Assembly: GCF_900101885.1 (NCBI RefSeq)
Contig: NZ_FNAN01000008.1
Location: forward strand, 248,001-312,000
From: Dyadobacter soli
GTDB taxonomy: Bacteria > Bacteroidota > Bacteroidia > Cytophagales > Spirosomataceae
Direction of reading: 5' to 3'
DNA: 64,000 nucleotides
The notes beneath the pieces were generated by a model. The model ran no database searches, had not been told where the DNA came from, and saw nothing but the letters and a program-made list of their open reading frames with translations. Shown piece by piece: positions 1-9,890 of this stretch. The position numbers and the translations under genes are program-made. Position 1 is the stretch's first letter. Every line of letters starts with the position of its first letter.

Positions 1-2261
1 TATTTTTTGAGCCAGTCGTTCAGGAAATACCAGGCGGTGGGCGTCGAGATCAGGAAGGAAATGATCACCAGCGCTACAAATTCGCGGGATAGCAATGCCC
101 AGAGGTTGGCAACCGAAGCGCCGAGCACTTTGCGCACGCCGATTTCCTTCGTCCGTTGCTCGGCGGTGAAAGATGCCAGCCCGAACAATCCGAGACAGCT
201 GATAAAGATGGCCAGCACGGCAAACACCGTCGCCAGCGTGGCAATGCGTTCTTCGGCTGCGAATTTCCGTGCGTATTCTTCGTCCGTAAATTTGTAGTCA
301 AATGGCGCGCCGGGATTCACTTCCCTGAAAACCGCGGCTACTTTGGCCAGCGATTGCTCCAATGGCAGACCGGCTTTGAGTTTGACACTGATGAAATTGG
401 CCCAGCCGTAGTTCACCATGAATAGTGTCTGGCGTACTGGGCTGAACGGAGAGCCCATGACCATGTCGCGGATCACGCCCACTACTTTGTAAGGATTATC
501 ACCCCATTTCACCGTTTGGCCTATTGCATCCGACGGCTGTTTGAAACCCATGTATTTCATCGCCGACTCGTTCATCACCATACCCGTCGAGTCGGTGGAG
601 AACTGGCGGGAGAAATCACGGCCGCCGATGAACTGCCAGCCGACTGCTTTGCCAAAATCGTGTGAGACGCCGATCGTGCCGAAGTTATCATGCAGGTTAG
701 GGTCTTTGCCCGGCCAGCTGAAACCGCCGTTGTTCGACCCGAGGAACGTCGACGCAGACGAAGACGTCGCCATTTCCTCCACCGCGCCGGTTTCCTGCAA
801 TGCAGCGCGGATCCGGTTATATTGGTTGTACAATTCGGGCGTGTTGATTTCGACAGTAATCAGGTTATTCCGGTCGTAGCCAACGGGCCGGTTCTTGGCG
901 TACTGGATCTGTTTGTAAACAATGGCGGTACCAATAATCAATGTAACGGACACTGTAAACTGCAACACGACCAACACTTTACGCGGCATCGAAGCAAAAC
1001 GGCCTGCATTGAATGTACCTTTCAAAACCTTCACCGGCTGGAACGACGACAGGTACAACGCCGGGTAACTGCCCGACAACAGCCCGGTGAGGAAGCAGAA
1101 TGCAAAACCTGCCAGCCAGAAATAGCCGTTCTGCCACGGGAACTCGATCCGCTTATCGGCCAATTGATTAAATGCCGGCAATGTGAACACGACGATCAGG
1201 ATCGCGAAAACAAATGCCAGGAACACCACCACGAACGATTCGCTGAAAAACTGGTTGATCAGCTGGCCCCGCATCGAACCGATCGCTTTCCTAATACCTA
1301 CTTCTTTCGCACGCTTTTCGGAACGGGCAGTGCTGAGGTTCATGAAATTGATCGATGCCAGCAAGAGTACAAAAGCCCCGATAATCGCAAAAAGCCACAC
1401 GTAACGAATGCGCCCGTCGGCCTGCCCGGCATCGTCCCAGGTACCATACAAATGCCATTTCGACATTGGTAACAGGTAGTTTTGGGGTTTCAGAAACCGT
1501 GCTTCCGGCGTATGTTGGGATTTAATATTCCTGATTCTTTCCGTAACCCCTTCAAATGTTGTGTTAGGACGGATTTGCGTCAGCAATTGCCAGGAGTTGT
1601 TGTTCCATTGTTCCTTATCCCGCGCCTCGCGTACCCAGTCTTGCGTAGCTACATACAAATCCCAGGGCGCTACGAATGTCAATTCGCGGAATTCGGTATT
1701 GTAAGGCAGGTCTTCGTAAACGCCCGTTACCTTCATATCGAAACGGTTGTCCAGCTTCACAATCTTGTCCATGGGATTCTCCTTACCGAATAAAGCCGCT
1801 GCTACCGATGCTGAAAGGATGATGGAATTGCGCTCTTTGAGGCCATCGCGCGAGCCCCGCTGCATATTCAGCGTGAACATATGGGGCGCACCGTCGCTCA
1901 TGTAGGCACCCGTTTTGGTAAATTTGTTGTCTTTGTAAGCCAATATGTGCTCGTCCGTCCACGACGATTGAATCACGTGCTCGAAGTCGTCCTTATGGTG
2001 TTCTTGCAGATATTGCCCTAGCGGAAAGGACGTATGCTGGCCGCCGTCATAGGTTTTGCCCTCAAAAACACCCCGCTCCACGACTTTCGCAATGCTGTCG
2101 TAATTGGCATGATAGCGGTCGAACGTAAATTCATCATAAACCCAAAGGCCTATCAGCATAGCCACGGCCATTCCCACAGCCAGCCCGCCGATATTGATAG
2201 CCGAGTATCCCTTGCTTTTAACAAGGTTACGGAATGCGATTTTTAAGTAATTTCTGATCAT
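1..2261 (-). CDS. FtsX/MacB-like ABC permease 1 (3' end cut by window)
   Basis: Membrane subunit of an ABC exporter of the MacB/FtsX superfamily; the substrate is unknown. About 753 residues are visible from MIRNYLKIAFRN. One N-terminal membrane segment is followed by a first periplasmic MacB_PCD-like domain, a first FtsX domain with SEKRAKEVGIRKAIGSM after its first helix, a second periplasmic domain, and a second FtsX domain with EQRTKEIGVRKVLGAS. The window ends inside the last membrane region (FLNDWLKKY), so roughly 40 residues are missing. The protein resembles permeases 4 and 8 more than its direct neighbour: all share LIGLWV/I-DE-L, the WHLY motif before the first FtsX domain, and SEKRA. 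It is the promoter-distal member of the block led by permease 5. Inference: it works with the single ATPase at 46466-47143. Confidence 0.9.
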   Translation of the reverse strand, partial: MIRNYLKIAFRNLVKSKGYSAINIGGLAVGMAVAMLIGLWVYDEFTFDRYHANYDSIAKVVERGVFEGKTYDGGQHTSFPLGQYLQEHHKDDFEHVIQSSWTDEHILAYKDNKFTKTGAYMSDGAPHMFTLNMQRGSRDGLKERNSIILSASVAAALFGKENPMDKIVKLDNRFDMKVTGVYEDLPYNTEFRELTFVAPWDLYVATQDWVREARDKEQWNNNSWQLLTQIRPNTTFEGVTERIRNIKSQHTPEARFLKPQNYLLPMSKWHLYGTWDDAGQADGRIRYVWLFAIIGAFVLLLASINFMNLSTARSEKRAKEVGIRKAIGSMRGQLINQFFSESFVVVFLAFVFAILIVVFTLPAFNQLADKRIEFPWQNGYFWLAGFAFCFLTGLLSGSYPALYLSSFQPVKVLKGTFNAGRFASMPRKVLVVLQFTVSVTLIIGTAIVYKQIQYAKNRPVGYDRNNLITVEINTPELYNQYNRIRAALQETGAVEEMATSSSASTFLGSNNGGFSWPGKDPNLHDNFGTIGVSHDFGKAVGWQFIGGRDFSRQFSTDSTGMVMNESAMKYMGFKQPSDAIGQTVKWGDNPYKVVGVIRDMVMGSPFSPVRQTLFMVNYGWANFISVKLKAGLPLEQSLAKVAAVFREVNPGAPFDYKFTDEEYARKFAAEERIATLATVFAVLAIFISCLGLFGLASFTAEQRTKEIGVRKVLGASVANLWALLSREFVALVIISFLISTPTAWYFLNDWLKK

Positions 2262-2279
2262 GATGTTATCTTTTTTTGT

Positions 2280-2374
2280 GGGAGGAAGGAAAAAAGGGAC
2301 GAAGGAAAAAGGAACTCCAATATTTTTTTCACCATCCTCCCTTTCCTCCATTCCTCCCTTTCCTCCCTTCCTCC
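2280..2374. repeat. A-family heptamer hairpin element A1
   Basis: Imperfect inverted repeat. A purine-rich left arm built from GGAGGAA-like units is followed by an AT-rich middle and a pyrimidine-rich right arm (units like TTCCTCC). It fills the gap between permeases 1 and 2, starting about 18 nt from the start codon of permease 1 and ending one or two bases from the stop codon of permease 2. In the minus-strand mRNA it would fold into a hairpin just ahead of the permease 1 start codon. Confidence 0.85.
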
Positions 2375-2375
2375 A

Positions 2376-4754
2376 CTATTCCCCTTTCAAACTCTTAACA
2401 GGATCCAACAGCGCCGCCTTCACGGCCTGGTAACCTACCGTTCCCAGCGTGATGAGCGCGAGGCCGGCGGCTGCGGTAATGAAAATTCCGGCGTCGAGGT
2501 CGATGCGGAATGCGAAGTTATCGAGCCATTGGTGCATGAGCCAGCCGATCAGCGGGAATGCCACGAGTAATGCGATCACCAGGAGTTTGATAAAATCGAT
2601 GGAAAGCATCATCACTACATTGGTTACCGAGGCGCCCACCACTTTGCGGATACCGATTTCCTTTTGTCGCCGCTGCGCCGTAAATGCGGCCAGTCCGAAC
2701 AGCCCGAGACACGAGATGACGATCGCCAGACCGGCAAAATAGCGGGACAGCACGCCTACCCGCCGCTCGGAAGCATAAAGTGCTTTGTAATTTTCATCCA
2801 GAAACTGGTAATCGAACACGAGCCCCTTGTGACGGTCCTGAAACAGCTTGCGTACACGCGCGATCGTCTGCTCCTCGGCCCCTGCCTGGATTTTGACCAT
2901 CACATTCGGCATGATCGGGTACATTTGGAAGAAGCACGGTTTCACGGGCTCGTACAGCGATTCGAAATTGAAATCCTTCACCACACCGACGATCTGCCGT
3001 TCTCTTCCCCAGAACTTCACCATCTTGCCGACAGGGTCTTTCAAACCCATACTTTTAATAGCCGACTCGTTGAATATGATTTCGTTGGACGCATTCTGGT
3101 TTTGGGAGAAAAACCGCCCCTCGCGCAGCGTCATACCCGTGGTTTCCATGAAATTATAACCCACTTCGAGGTTAGAGAACTCGATATCCGTACCCGCGGG
3201 CCTACCTGGCCATTCGAAACCGGAGATTGCGCCGTGCTGACCGGTGAGATTATGGTAGTAGCTCGACGCATTTACCACACCAGGCAAATTTTTCACTTCC
3301 CCGAGAAACGCCTCCGCCGCTTTCAGTTTCAGCGAATCCATTTCAAGGGGTATTTCAAAATGGATAATGTGGTCGCGGTTATAGCCGAGGTTCCGGTTCT
3401 GGATAAACTGGATTTGCCGGTAAACAACGATCACCGACACGATGAATATCACGGAAACCGCAAACTGGAAAACTACCAATCCACGCCGTATGAGCAATTC
3501 TCCGGCGGTATTTCTCAGTTTTCCTTTCAAAACAGCAACCGGATCGAAACCGGACAGGTACAATGCGGGATAGCTGCCCGCCAGCAAACCGGTGACGAGG
3601 GTAATCGCTAATGCGGCGGAAATAAGCGCCGGATCGGGCGAAAGAGTGATTTGCTTGCCGGTGATGCTGTTGAATTCGGGTAACAGGAGCATAACCAGGC
3701 CGACAGCGGCAAGCAGCGCCACGAAAGTGAGCATCAGCGATTCGCTCAAATGCTGCATGATCAGCGAACTGCGCAATGCTCCCACCACTTTTTTGATCCC
3801 CACCTCCTTCATACGCCCCGAAGCCCTGGCCGTGGAAAGGTTCATGAAGTTAATGCAGGCGATCACCAGAATGAACACCGCGATCACTGAGAACAACCTC
3901 ACGTACGTAATGCGCCCGCCCCTCTGCACGCCGTTTTCGAACTGGCCATGCAGGTATTTGTCCGAATAGCGGATGGCGAAAAGCTGCGTGTCGTTGTCTT
4001 TGCTTTTGGATTTCAGGAAATGCCTGATCTTATCGTTGAAAAGCGCCAGGTCCGTACCGCTTTTGAGGATTACAAATGTATTGGGATCGCTGTTACCCCA
4101 TTTCTCCATCCCCGGCCGCCGCGCCTTGAACTGCTCGAAATTGAAAAGAATATCAAACTGATTGCTCGCATTACGCGGATTGCTTTTGAACACCCCGCCC
4201 ACGCGGTAAAGCCCGCTGAATTCCCCCTCTTCCCACTTGACGGCCTTTCCCACCACATTTTGTTGTGTACCAAAAAGCTTTTCAGCCATTTCCTCCGAAA
4301 GCGCCAGCGTATTATTGTCGCCTGCCACCGCCTGCGCGTCACCCTGTGTGAACGGGCACGTGAAAACATCGAAATAATCTTTGCTGACGAACTGCCCGCC
4401 TGCTTTCAGCTTCGTTTCTCCGGCTGAGATTATACCTTTATTTGAAAACCATTCGGCCGGTACCACCGTTGTCGCCAACGCTACTTCCGGCATTTCCGCC
4501 TTCAATGCATCGGCCAGGAGGCCCGGCGTGTGTCCGCCGGTTTTCATGCCATCCTCATGCGGCTGGTTGACCATGACCTGGTACAAATGCGCGTCCTTCA
4601 CATTATGCTTATCCACGCGCAGCTCATCGGTTACCCAAAGGTAGATCAGCAGCGTACAAGCAAGCCCTGTAGAAAGGCCCAGCAAATTGAGCAGCGTAAA
4701 CTGCCGATCCTTGATCAGGCTACGCCAGGAGATTTTTAGGTAACTTTTTAGCAT
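2376..4754 (-). CDS. FtsX/MacB-like ABC permease 2
   Basis: Eight-TM ABC exporter permease, 792 aa, with two MacB_PCD-like periplasmic domains and two FtsX domains. The frame is open upstream to 4889, but that extension translates the repeat element, so I start at MLKSYLKISWRS, which aligns with the other paralogues. The first cytoplasmic motif is unusual (ASGRMKEVGIKKVVGAL, with Lys where most have Arg). The second is AQRRQKEIGIRKVVGAS. The C-terminus is DPVKSLKGE. The first periplasmic domain is closest to that of permease 14: both share LWV-DE and a TPG-LA/L-E/D stretch. It is co-directional with permeases 3 and 1 and separated from each by an A-family hairpin. Confidence 0.93.
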   Translation of the reverse strand: MLKSYLKISWRSLIKDRQFTLLNLLGLSTGLACTLLIYLWVTDELRVDKHNVKDAHLYQVMVNQPHEDGMKTGGHTPGLLADALKAEMPEVALATTVVPAEWFSNKGIISAGETKLKAGGQFVSKDYFDVFTCPFTQGDAQAVAGDNNTLALSEEMAEKLFGTQQNVVGKAVKWEEGEFSGLYRVGGVFKSNPRNASNQFDILFNFEQFKARRPGMEKWGNSDPNTFVILKSGTDLALFNDKIRHFLKSKSKDNDTQLFAIRYSDKYLHGQFENGVQRGGRITYVRLFSVIAVFILVIACINFMNLSTARASGRMKEVGIKKVVGALRSSLIMQHLSESLMLTFVALLAAVGLVMLLLPEFNSITGKQITLSPDPALISAALAITLVTGLLAGSYPALYLSGFDPVAVLKGKLRNTAGELLIRRGLVVFQFAVSVIFIVSVIVVYRQIQFIQNRNLGYNRDHIIHFEIPLEMDSLKLKAAEAFLGEVKNLPGVVNASSYYHNLTGQHGAISGFEWPGRPAGTDIEFSNLEVGYNFMETTGMTLREGRFFSQNQNASNEIIFNESAIKSMGLKDPVGKMVKFWGRERQIVGVVKDFNFESLYEPVKPCFFQMYPIMPNVMVKIQAGAEEQTIARVRKLFQDRHKGLVFDYQFLDENYKALYASERRVGVLSRYFAGLAIVISCLGLFGLAAFTAQRRQKEIGIRKVVGASVTNVVMMLSIDFIKLLVIALLVAFPLIGWLMHQWLDNFAFRIDLDAGIFITAAAGLALITLGTVGYQAVKAALLDPVKSLKGE

Positions 4755-4773
4755 GTCAGTATCTTGTTTCTGT

Positions 4774-4885
4774 GGGAGGAATGGAGGAAAGGGAATAATG
4801 GAGGAAAGGAAGGAAGGGAGGATGGAAAAAAATATTGGAGTTCCTTTCTTCCTTCCTCCCCTTCTTCCCTCCTCCCTTTCCTCCC
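4774..4885. repeat. A-family heptamer hairpin element A2
   Basis: GGAGGAA/GGAGGAT-type left arm, an AT-rich centre near 4830-4845, and a TTCCTCC-type right arm that ends at the base before the stop codon of permease 3. It begins 19 nt from the start codon of permease 2. At about 112 bp it is the longest unsplit A element. The arms are imperfect but almost pure purine and pure pyrimidine. Confidence 0.85.
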
Positions 4886-7267
4886 TCATTCCCTTTTCAA
4901 ACTCTTCACCGGGTCCGTCAACGCGGCTTTAATACTCTGAAAACTCACCGTTAGCAAAGCGATACCGGCCGCGAGGAAACCTGCCCAGGCGAATATCCCC
5001 CAATGTATCTCGATGCGATAGGCGAAATCCTGCAACCAGCGGTGCATGAAATACCAGGCAACCGGGCTCGCGATGACGATCGCGACGAGCACCAGTTTCA
5101 GAAAATCCATCGATAGCATGGCAGTAATGCCCGCCACAGAGGCCCCGAGCACTTTCCGTACGCCTATCTCCTTGGTACGCTGCTCAATGGCGAAAATGGC
5201 GAGCCCGAAAAGCCCCAGGCACGACAGGCACACCGATAGCAGCGCAAAAGTGGTCGTCAGGCGGGTTGCAAGTTCTTCGCGCTGATAGAACTTCGCAATT
5301 TCCTCGTCATAGAAGCTGTATTCAAATACATTCTCGGGAAAATGTTTCTGCCACGCCGAGCCGATCCGGCTGATCGTCGACGCATTTAACCGGCTCAGCT
5401 TTACGCCCGCCCGGCGGTAGCGCTGCTGATCGGCAAAAACGATCGTCGGCTCGATGCCGGTGTAGAGGTCGCCATTATTGAAATCCGACAGTACGCCCAC
5501 GATGGTACCGGTTTTGCCCGCGTCGCCTACGTGCAGCCGTCGGTTCAATGCGGCTTCCGGCGATTTCAGGCCCAATGCCCGCACCAGTTTGCGGTTGATC
5601 AGCAACTCGTTCAATGTATCCGAATGCACCGGAACACGGCCTGCTACAAGTTTCAATCCATAGGTTTTTACAAACTGATCGTCCGCCGCTCTCGAGCGGG
5701 CTACGAACTTCTCCCAATCGCGGTTTTCGAACCGGATCGACCCGCCGCCACTCATCTGCACCGACGGCGCGCTTCGGAAAAACGACAGACCGGTCACCTC
5801 CGGCAATACCGAAAGTTCATTGCGCAATGCCGTGAGCTTACTGGTTTCTGTTTCTGGCAAATTCAGATGCAGGATCAGGTCCTTGTCCATTCCAAGGTCT
5901 TTATTTTTCAAAAACTGAGACTGTAAAATGATGAGCGTCGATACTGCGATCAAGACGAATGAGATGCCGAATTGTGTCACGACCAGCCCCTTTCTGACTG
6001 AAAAAAAGCTCCGGTTATTTTCTTTCAACACCCCCTTAATCGCTTTCACCGGGTTGAACCTGGAAATGACGAACGCCGGATAAACGCCGGCCAGCATAAT
6101 CACGAGCAGGAACAATGCGGCACAAAAAGCCAGCAACCGAATATCCCTGAAAATATCGATACGCACATTCAGGCTCAGCCATTGACTGACCATAGGCGCA
6201 AAAAGCCAGGCTACTGCCAAGGCAATGGCACCGGCTGCGAACGTCAGCAATGCGGTTTCCTGGATAAAAAGCCAAAAAACCTGCGCTTGCGACACGCCTA
6301 GCACTTTTCTCACACCCACTTCCTTGCTTCGTTTGAATGCCTGTGCAGTGGAGAGGTTGATGAAATTGAAGCAGGCAATGAGAATGAGTAGGATGCCTAC
6401 CGTCGCGAGTACGATGATTGTATTGAATTTGATTTTACCGCCGTAGGCAATATTGAAATGCACATCGGACAGGTCCTGTAAATGGTAGTGGTAAACCCTG
6501 GCGTCCGGGCCGTAATATTTTTGGGCAAATGCCGGCATTTGCGCCTCGAATGCGGCCTTGTCCTCCGGTGAGCGGAGCGTTATGTATGTATCGCGGCCGC
6601 TGTCGATCCACCCCCAGTCTTCGTAGCCATATTGCGGGACGATCTTTTTTAAAGTAGGCAGCGAAACGAAGATATCCTGCTGGAAATCGGTTTCCTCCGG
6701 GTAGTCGGCCACTACGCCGGCGATCACGAGGTTTTCACGGTTATTCGCACGGATCACCTTTCCCATTGCATTATCATTCCCGAAATACTTCCGGGCATAG
6801 CGTTCCGTCACTACCGCCTGATTCGGTGCCGCCATGGCGGATGCATTGCCGCTAATCCACTTGTAATCAAATATTTTAAAGAAATCCGCATTCGTAAAAA
6901 CCAGATGTTCTTTTTCCAGGAACTTGCGCGATGTCCCGTCCGCATCGACCCGGATCGTCACTTCCTTTTGGGCCACGTAAGCGGCATCCCGGACATTACT
7001 GAACTCTTTTTTCAACGTTTCGTGCAAAACATAAGCAGAGCCTCGCTCCTGCTCTACCGAGCCGTCTTCCAGGTGCAGATCCACCACCACGCGGTAGGTC
7101 CTGTCGGCATTGGCATGGTACCGGTCCACGCTGAGATGGTATTTCACCAGCTGAAACAGCACAATCGCCCCCGCCATCCCGACAGCCAGGCCAACGAGAT
7201 TAATACCGGCATAAACCCGATGTTTCGCCAGGCTCCGAACCGTAAATTTTAGATAGCTATTGATCAT
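4886..7267 (-). CDS. FtsX/MacB-like ABC permease 3
   Basis: ABC exporter permease of about 793 aa, with the usual order TM1, periplasmic domain, TM2-4, TM5, periplasmic domain, TM6-8. Motifs are AFKRSKEVGVRKVLGVS in the first FtsX domain and EQRTKEIGVRKVLGAS in the second. It ends DPVKSLKRE. I chose MINSYLKFTVRS as start. An in-frame ATG 18 codons upstream lies inside the repeat element and gives a Pro-rich tail absent from relatives. The N-terminal domain most resembles permease 9: both have RYR/LYR around residue 60 and ARKYFG followed by MGK-IR. It sits between hairpins A2 and A3 in the permease 5-1 block. Confidence 0.93.
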   Translation of the reverse strand: MINSYLKFTVRSLAKHRVYAGINLVGLAVGMAGAIVLFQLVKYHLSVDRYHANADRTYRVVVDLHLEDGSVEQERGSAYVLHETLKKEFSNVRDAAYVAQKEVTIRVDADGTSRKFLEKEHLVFTNADFFKIFDYKWISGNASAMAAPNQAVVTERYARKYFGNDNAMGKVIRANNRENLVIAGVVADYPEETDFQQDIFVSLPTLKKIVPQYGYEDWGWIDSGRDTYITLRSPEDKAAFEAQMPAFAQKYYGPDARVYHYHLQDLSDVHFNIAYGGKIKFNTIIVLATVGILLILIACFNFINLSTAQAFKRSKEVGVRKVLGVSQAQVFWLFIQETALLTFAAGAIALAVAWLFAPMVSQWLSLNVRIDIFRDIRLLAFCAALFLLVIMLAGVYPAFVISRFNPVKAIKGVLKENNRSFFSVRKGLVVTQFGISFVLIAVSTLIILQSQFLKNKDLGMDKDLILHLNLPETETSKLTALRNELSVLPEVTGLSFFRSAPSVQMSGGGSIRFENRDWEKFVARSRAADDQFVKTYGLKLVAGRVPVHSDTLNELLINRKLVRALGLKSPEAALNRRLHVGDAGKTGTIVGVLSDFNNGDLYTGIEPTIVFADQQRYRRAGVKLSRLNASTISRIGSAWQKHFPENVFEYSFYDEEIAKFYQREELATRLTTTFALLSVCLSCLGLFGLAIFAIEQRTKEIGVRKVLGASVAGITAMLSMDFLKLVLVAIVIASPVAWYFMHRWLQDFAYRIEIHWGIFAWAGFLAAGIALLTVSFQSIKAALTDPVKSLKRE

Positions 7268-7280
7268 ATGCTTATGTTTT

Positions 7281-7354
7281 GGGAGGAAGGAGGATGGAGG
7301 AAAGGGAGGAATGTTTTCCATTATCCTTTCCTCCCTTTCCTCCCATTCCTCCCC
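7281..7354. repeat. A-family heptamer hairpin element A3
   Basis: Shortest A element, about 74 bp. GGAGGAAGGAGGATGGAGG forms the left arm and CCTTTCCTCCC/ATTCCTCC-type units the right arm, with a short loop around ATGTTTTCCATTA. It begins about 14 nt from the permease 3 start and ends at the stop codon of permease 4. Confidence 0.85.
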
Positions 7355-9784
7355 TTACTCCCTCTTCAAACTCGTAACAGGATTCGTCACCGCCGCTTTA
7401 ATCGCCTGATAACTCACCGTCGCGAGCGTGAGGGCGAGGGCTCCTGCGCCTGCGAGGGCGAAAATCCACCAGCTGATCTCAGTCCGGTAGTGGTAATTTT
7501 GCAGCCATTCGCTCATCGAATACCAGGCCAGCGGTGTTGCAATGAGGCTTGCGATGGCCACCAGCCCGACAAAATCTTTCGAAAGCATACTCCATAATGC
7601 CGCTACCGACGCGCCCAACACTTTACGGATGCCTATTTCCTTGGTACGTTGCTCGGCGGTGAATGAGGCCAGCCCGAACAGGCCGAGACAGCTTATCAAC
7701 ACAGCCAGTGCAGCGAAGAAACCGGCCAGTTTTCCGACCCGCTCCTCCGCCCTGAACTTCGCGTCGTATTCCACGTCGGCAAACTTGTATTCGAATGGCG
7801 CGGCGGGTACTATTTTCCTGAATACTTTTTCAACGGCGGGCAAAGCCGCGGCAGAGCTGATATTAGGATTCAGTTTGATATTGATCCAGTTGGGAGAACC
7901 GAAAAGGAAGAAAACCGTCGGCTTGACGGGCGCGAACGGCGATTCCATTACCATATCTTTCACTACCCCGAGCACCGTGTACGACTTGCGGATGTTGTCG
8001 GTCATCCACTGGCTTTTCCAGGAAACGGTCATTCCAATAGGGTCTGCCACGCCCAGCAACCGGGCTGCCGATTCGTTGATGACGAAGCCCGACGAGTCGG
8101 AAGCTAATTCTTTCGAGAAGTTACGACCGCTTACAAACTGCCAGCCGGCTGTTTTGGCGTACTCGGGCGAAACCGTGAGGGTAGCAAATGTTTCTACAAA
8201 GCCCTCCGGCATTCCCTTCCAGCTGAACCCTTCGTTGGACGACCACACACCGGTAACCGGGCTTTGCGATTCGGCAATTTCGGCTACCATGCCGGTATTC
8301 TTCAATTCGGTGCGGAACAGGTCGGTTTTGCCATAAAATTCATCGGTTTTCATAGGTACCATCAGCAACCCGTCGCGCGAGTAGCCGACAGGCCGCTCCT
8401 TGGCGAATTTGATCTGCCTGTAAACAATGCTGGTACAAATGATGAGTGTAACGGAAATCGTGAATTGCAATACCACCAACGCCTGCCGCGGCGTGTAGGC
8501 AAAGCGCCCGAAATGCGTCCGCAGCGACGCGCCCGAGCCTTTGAGCACCTTCACAGGCTGAAAAGATGTGAGGTAAATGGCCGGGTAGCTGCCCGCCAGC
8601 ACCGACGTGAGCAGCACAAAACCCGCACTGCCAAGCCAGAAATAACCATTACCCCACGGGATAATCATCTGCTTTGCAGCAAGGTTATTGAACCAGGACA
8701 GCGACAGTACGACGCCCGCCAACGCCACCACAAACGATAGCAGCACTACGAGGAATGATTCACTAAAAAACTGCCCGATCAACTGCACCCGCATGGAACC
8801 GATCGCCTTACGTACGCCCACCTCACGCGCACGCTTCTCCGAGCGCGCGGTGCTGAGATTGACAAAATTGATACACGCCAGAAGCAGCACAAAAAAGCCT
8901 ATCAGACCCACCATCCACACATATTTTACAGGCCCGTCACCCACCGCGCCATTCCGGAAGTCGGAATACAAATGCCAGTCTTTCATCGGATGCACCCACA
9001 TTTCGGGGCGGGTGGCGGCTTCCTCGCGCATGTCGTCCATTTTGCGGATCGCATTCAGTTCCGAGAGGCGGATAGCATTGCTGGCAGTTTGGAAATCGGT
9101 ATTATCGGCCAGCTCGGTGTAAACCCAAATGGCGTGGTTGTCCCATTTCTTATCCCGCATAAAGCGGTTCTTTTCCATAAAATAATCCCAGGAACCCATA
9201 AACTGCACTTCGCTGAACCGGGTATTCTGGGGAAAATCTTCGTAAACACCCGTTACTTTCAGGTTCAGATGGGTATCCACCATCACGATCTTGTTCATCG
9301 GATCGGTATCGCCGAAAAGTGCCCGGGCAGTCGATTGCGAAAGAATAATGCCCTGCTGGTCTTCCAATGCGGCCAAAGAGCCTTGTACCATCCGGACGCC
9401 GAACATTTCCAGCGCTTCCGCTTCGATAAAATGCCCGTTGCGGGTCAGCCTGGTTTCCCCGGCCGTAAGAATGTTGTCGCTGATCTGCGTGGAAGCAACA
9501 ATGCGCTTGAAATTGCCCGCATAATGCGTTTTCATCTCTGCCACATACGGCACGGGCAGCGAAAACGACGTTTTCTTTTCCCCATGCTCTACCCGGTTTT
9601 GCAGCACCTGCCCTATCCGGTCGTAGTTTTTGAAATAGCGGTTAAATGCCAGTTCATCATAAATCCAAAGGCCGATGAGCATCGCCACGCCCATCCCGAT
9701 CGCCAACCCGCCAATATTGATCGCCGAATAACCCTTATTTTTCCAAAGGTTGCGGAAGATGATTTTTAGGGAACTTTTTAGCAT
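7355..9784 (-). CDS. FtsX/MacB-like ABC permease 4
   Basis: ABC exporter permease of about 809 aa starting MLKSSLKIIFRN. An upstream in-frame ATG at 9859 would add 25 Ser/Pro-rich residues read from the repeat element, so it was not used. Motifs are SEKRAREVGVRKAIGSM and EQRTKEIGIRKVLGAS, with C-terminus NPVTSLKRE. It belongs with permeases 1 and 8: similar N-terminal helix (GLAIGMGVAMLIGLWIYDE) and WHLYSDF before the first FtsX domain. It is second in the permease 5-1 block. Substrate unknown. Coupling to the ATPase at 46466 is inferred because the protein carries no nucleotide-binding domain. Confidence 0.93.
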   Translation of the reverse strand: MLKSSLKIIFRNLWKNKGYSAINIGGLAIGMGVAMLIGLWIYDELAFNRYFKNYDRIGQVLQNRVEHGEKKTSFSLPVPYVAEMKTHYAGNFKRIVASTQISDNILTAGETRLTRNGHFIEAEALEMFGVRMVQGSLAALEDQQGIILSQSTARALFGDTDPMNKIVMVDTHLNLKVTGVYEDFPQNTRFSEVQFMGSWDYFMEKNRFMRDKKWDNHAIWVYTELADNTDFQTASNAIRLSELNAIRKMDDMREEAATRPEMWVHPMKDWHLYSDFRNGAVGDGPVKYVWMVGLIGFFVLLLACINFVNLSTARSEKRAREVGVRKAIGSMRVQLIGQFFSESFLVVLLSFVVALAGVVLSLSWFNNLAAKQMIIPWGNGYFWLGSAGFVLLTSVLAGSYPAIYLTSFQPVKVLKGSGASLRTHFGRFAYTPRQALVVLQFTISVTLIICTSIVYRQIKFAKERPVGYSRDGLLMVPMKTDEFYGKTDLFRTELKNTGMVAEIAESQSPVTGVWSSNEGFSWKGMPEGFVETFATLTVSPEYAKTAGWQFVSGRNFSKELASDSSGFVINESAARLLGVADPIGMTVSWKSQWMTDNIRKSYTVLGVVKDMVMESPFAPVKPTVFFLFGSPNWINIKLNPNISSAAALPAVEKVFRKIVPAAPFEYKFADVEYDAKFRAEERVGKLAGFFAALAVLISCLGLFGLASFTAEQRTKEIGIRKVLGASVAALWSMLSKDFVGLVAIASLIATPLAWYSMSEWLQNYHYRTEISWWIFALAGAGALALTLATVSYQAIKAAVTNPVTSLKRE

Positions 9785-9803
9785 GATGGTATCGTGGGTT
9801 TTT

Positions 9804-9889
9804 GGGAGGAAGGAGGAAAGGGAAGAAGGGGAGGAAGGGGAATTACTTACGACTTCCATCCTCCCTTTCCTCCATCCTCCCCTTCCTCC
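9804..9889. repeat. A-family heptamer hairpin element A4
   Basis: GGAGGAAGGAGGAAAGGG-type left arm, a loop around TTACTTACGACTTCC, and CTCCCTTTCCTCC-type right arm. It lies between permease 4 (start about 20 nt away) and permease 5 (stop codon immediately adjacent). Confidence 0.85.
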
Positions 9890-9890
9890 T

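Noticed and set aside
690-1472. Long plus-strand open frames opposite the permeases (for example 690-1472, 2664-3611, 10416-11513, 19168-20349)
   Set aside because: They are shadow frames of GC-rich minus-strand genes, Arg/His/Gln-rich with no recognisable domain and no promoter.
4755-4889. N-terminal extension of permease 2 (MREEREEGRRGG and onward), and similar extensions of permeases 3 and 4
   Set aside because: These residues translate the purine/pyrimidine repeat elements. The paralogues align from the MLKSYLK-type start.
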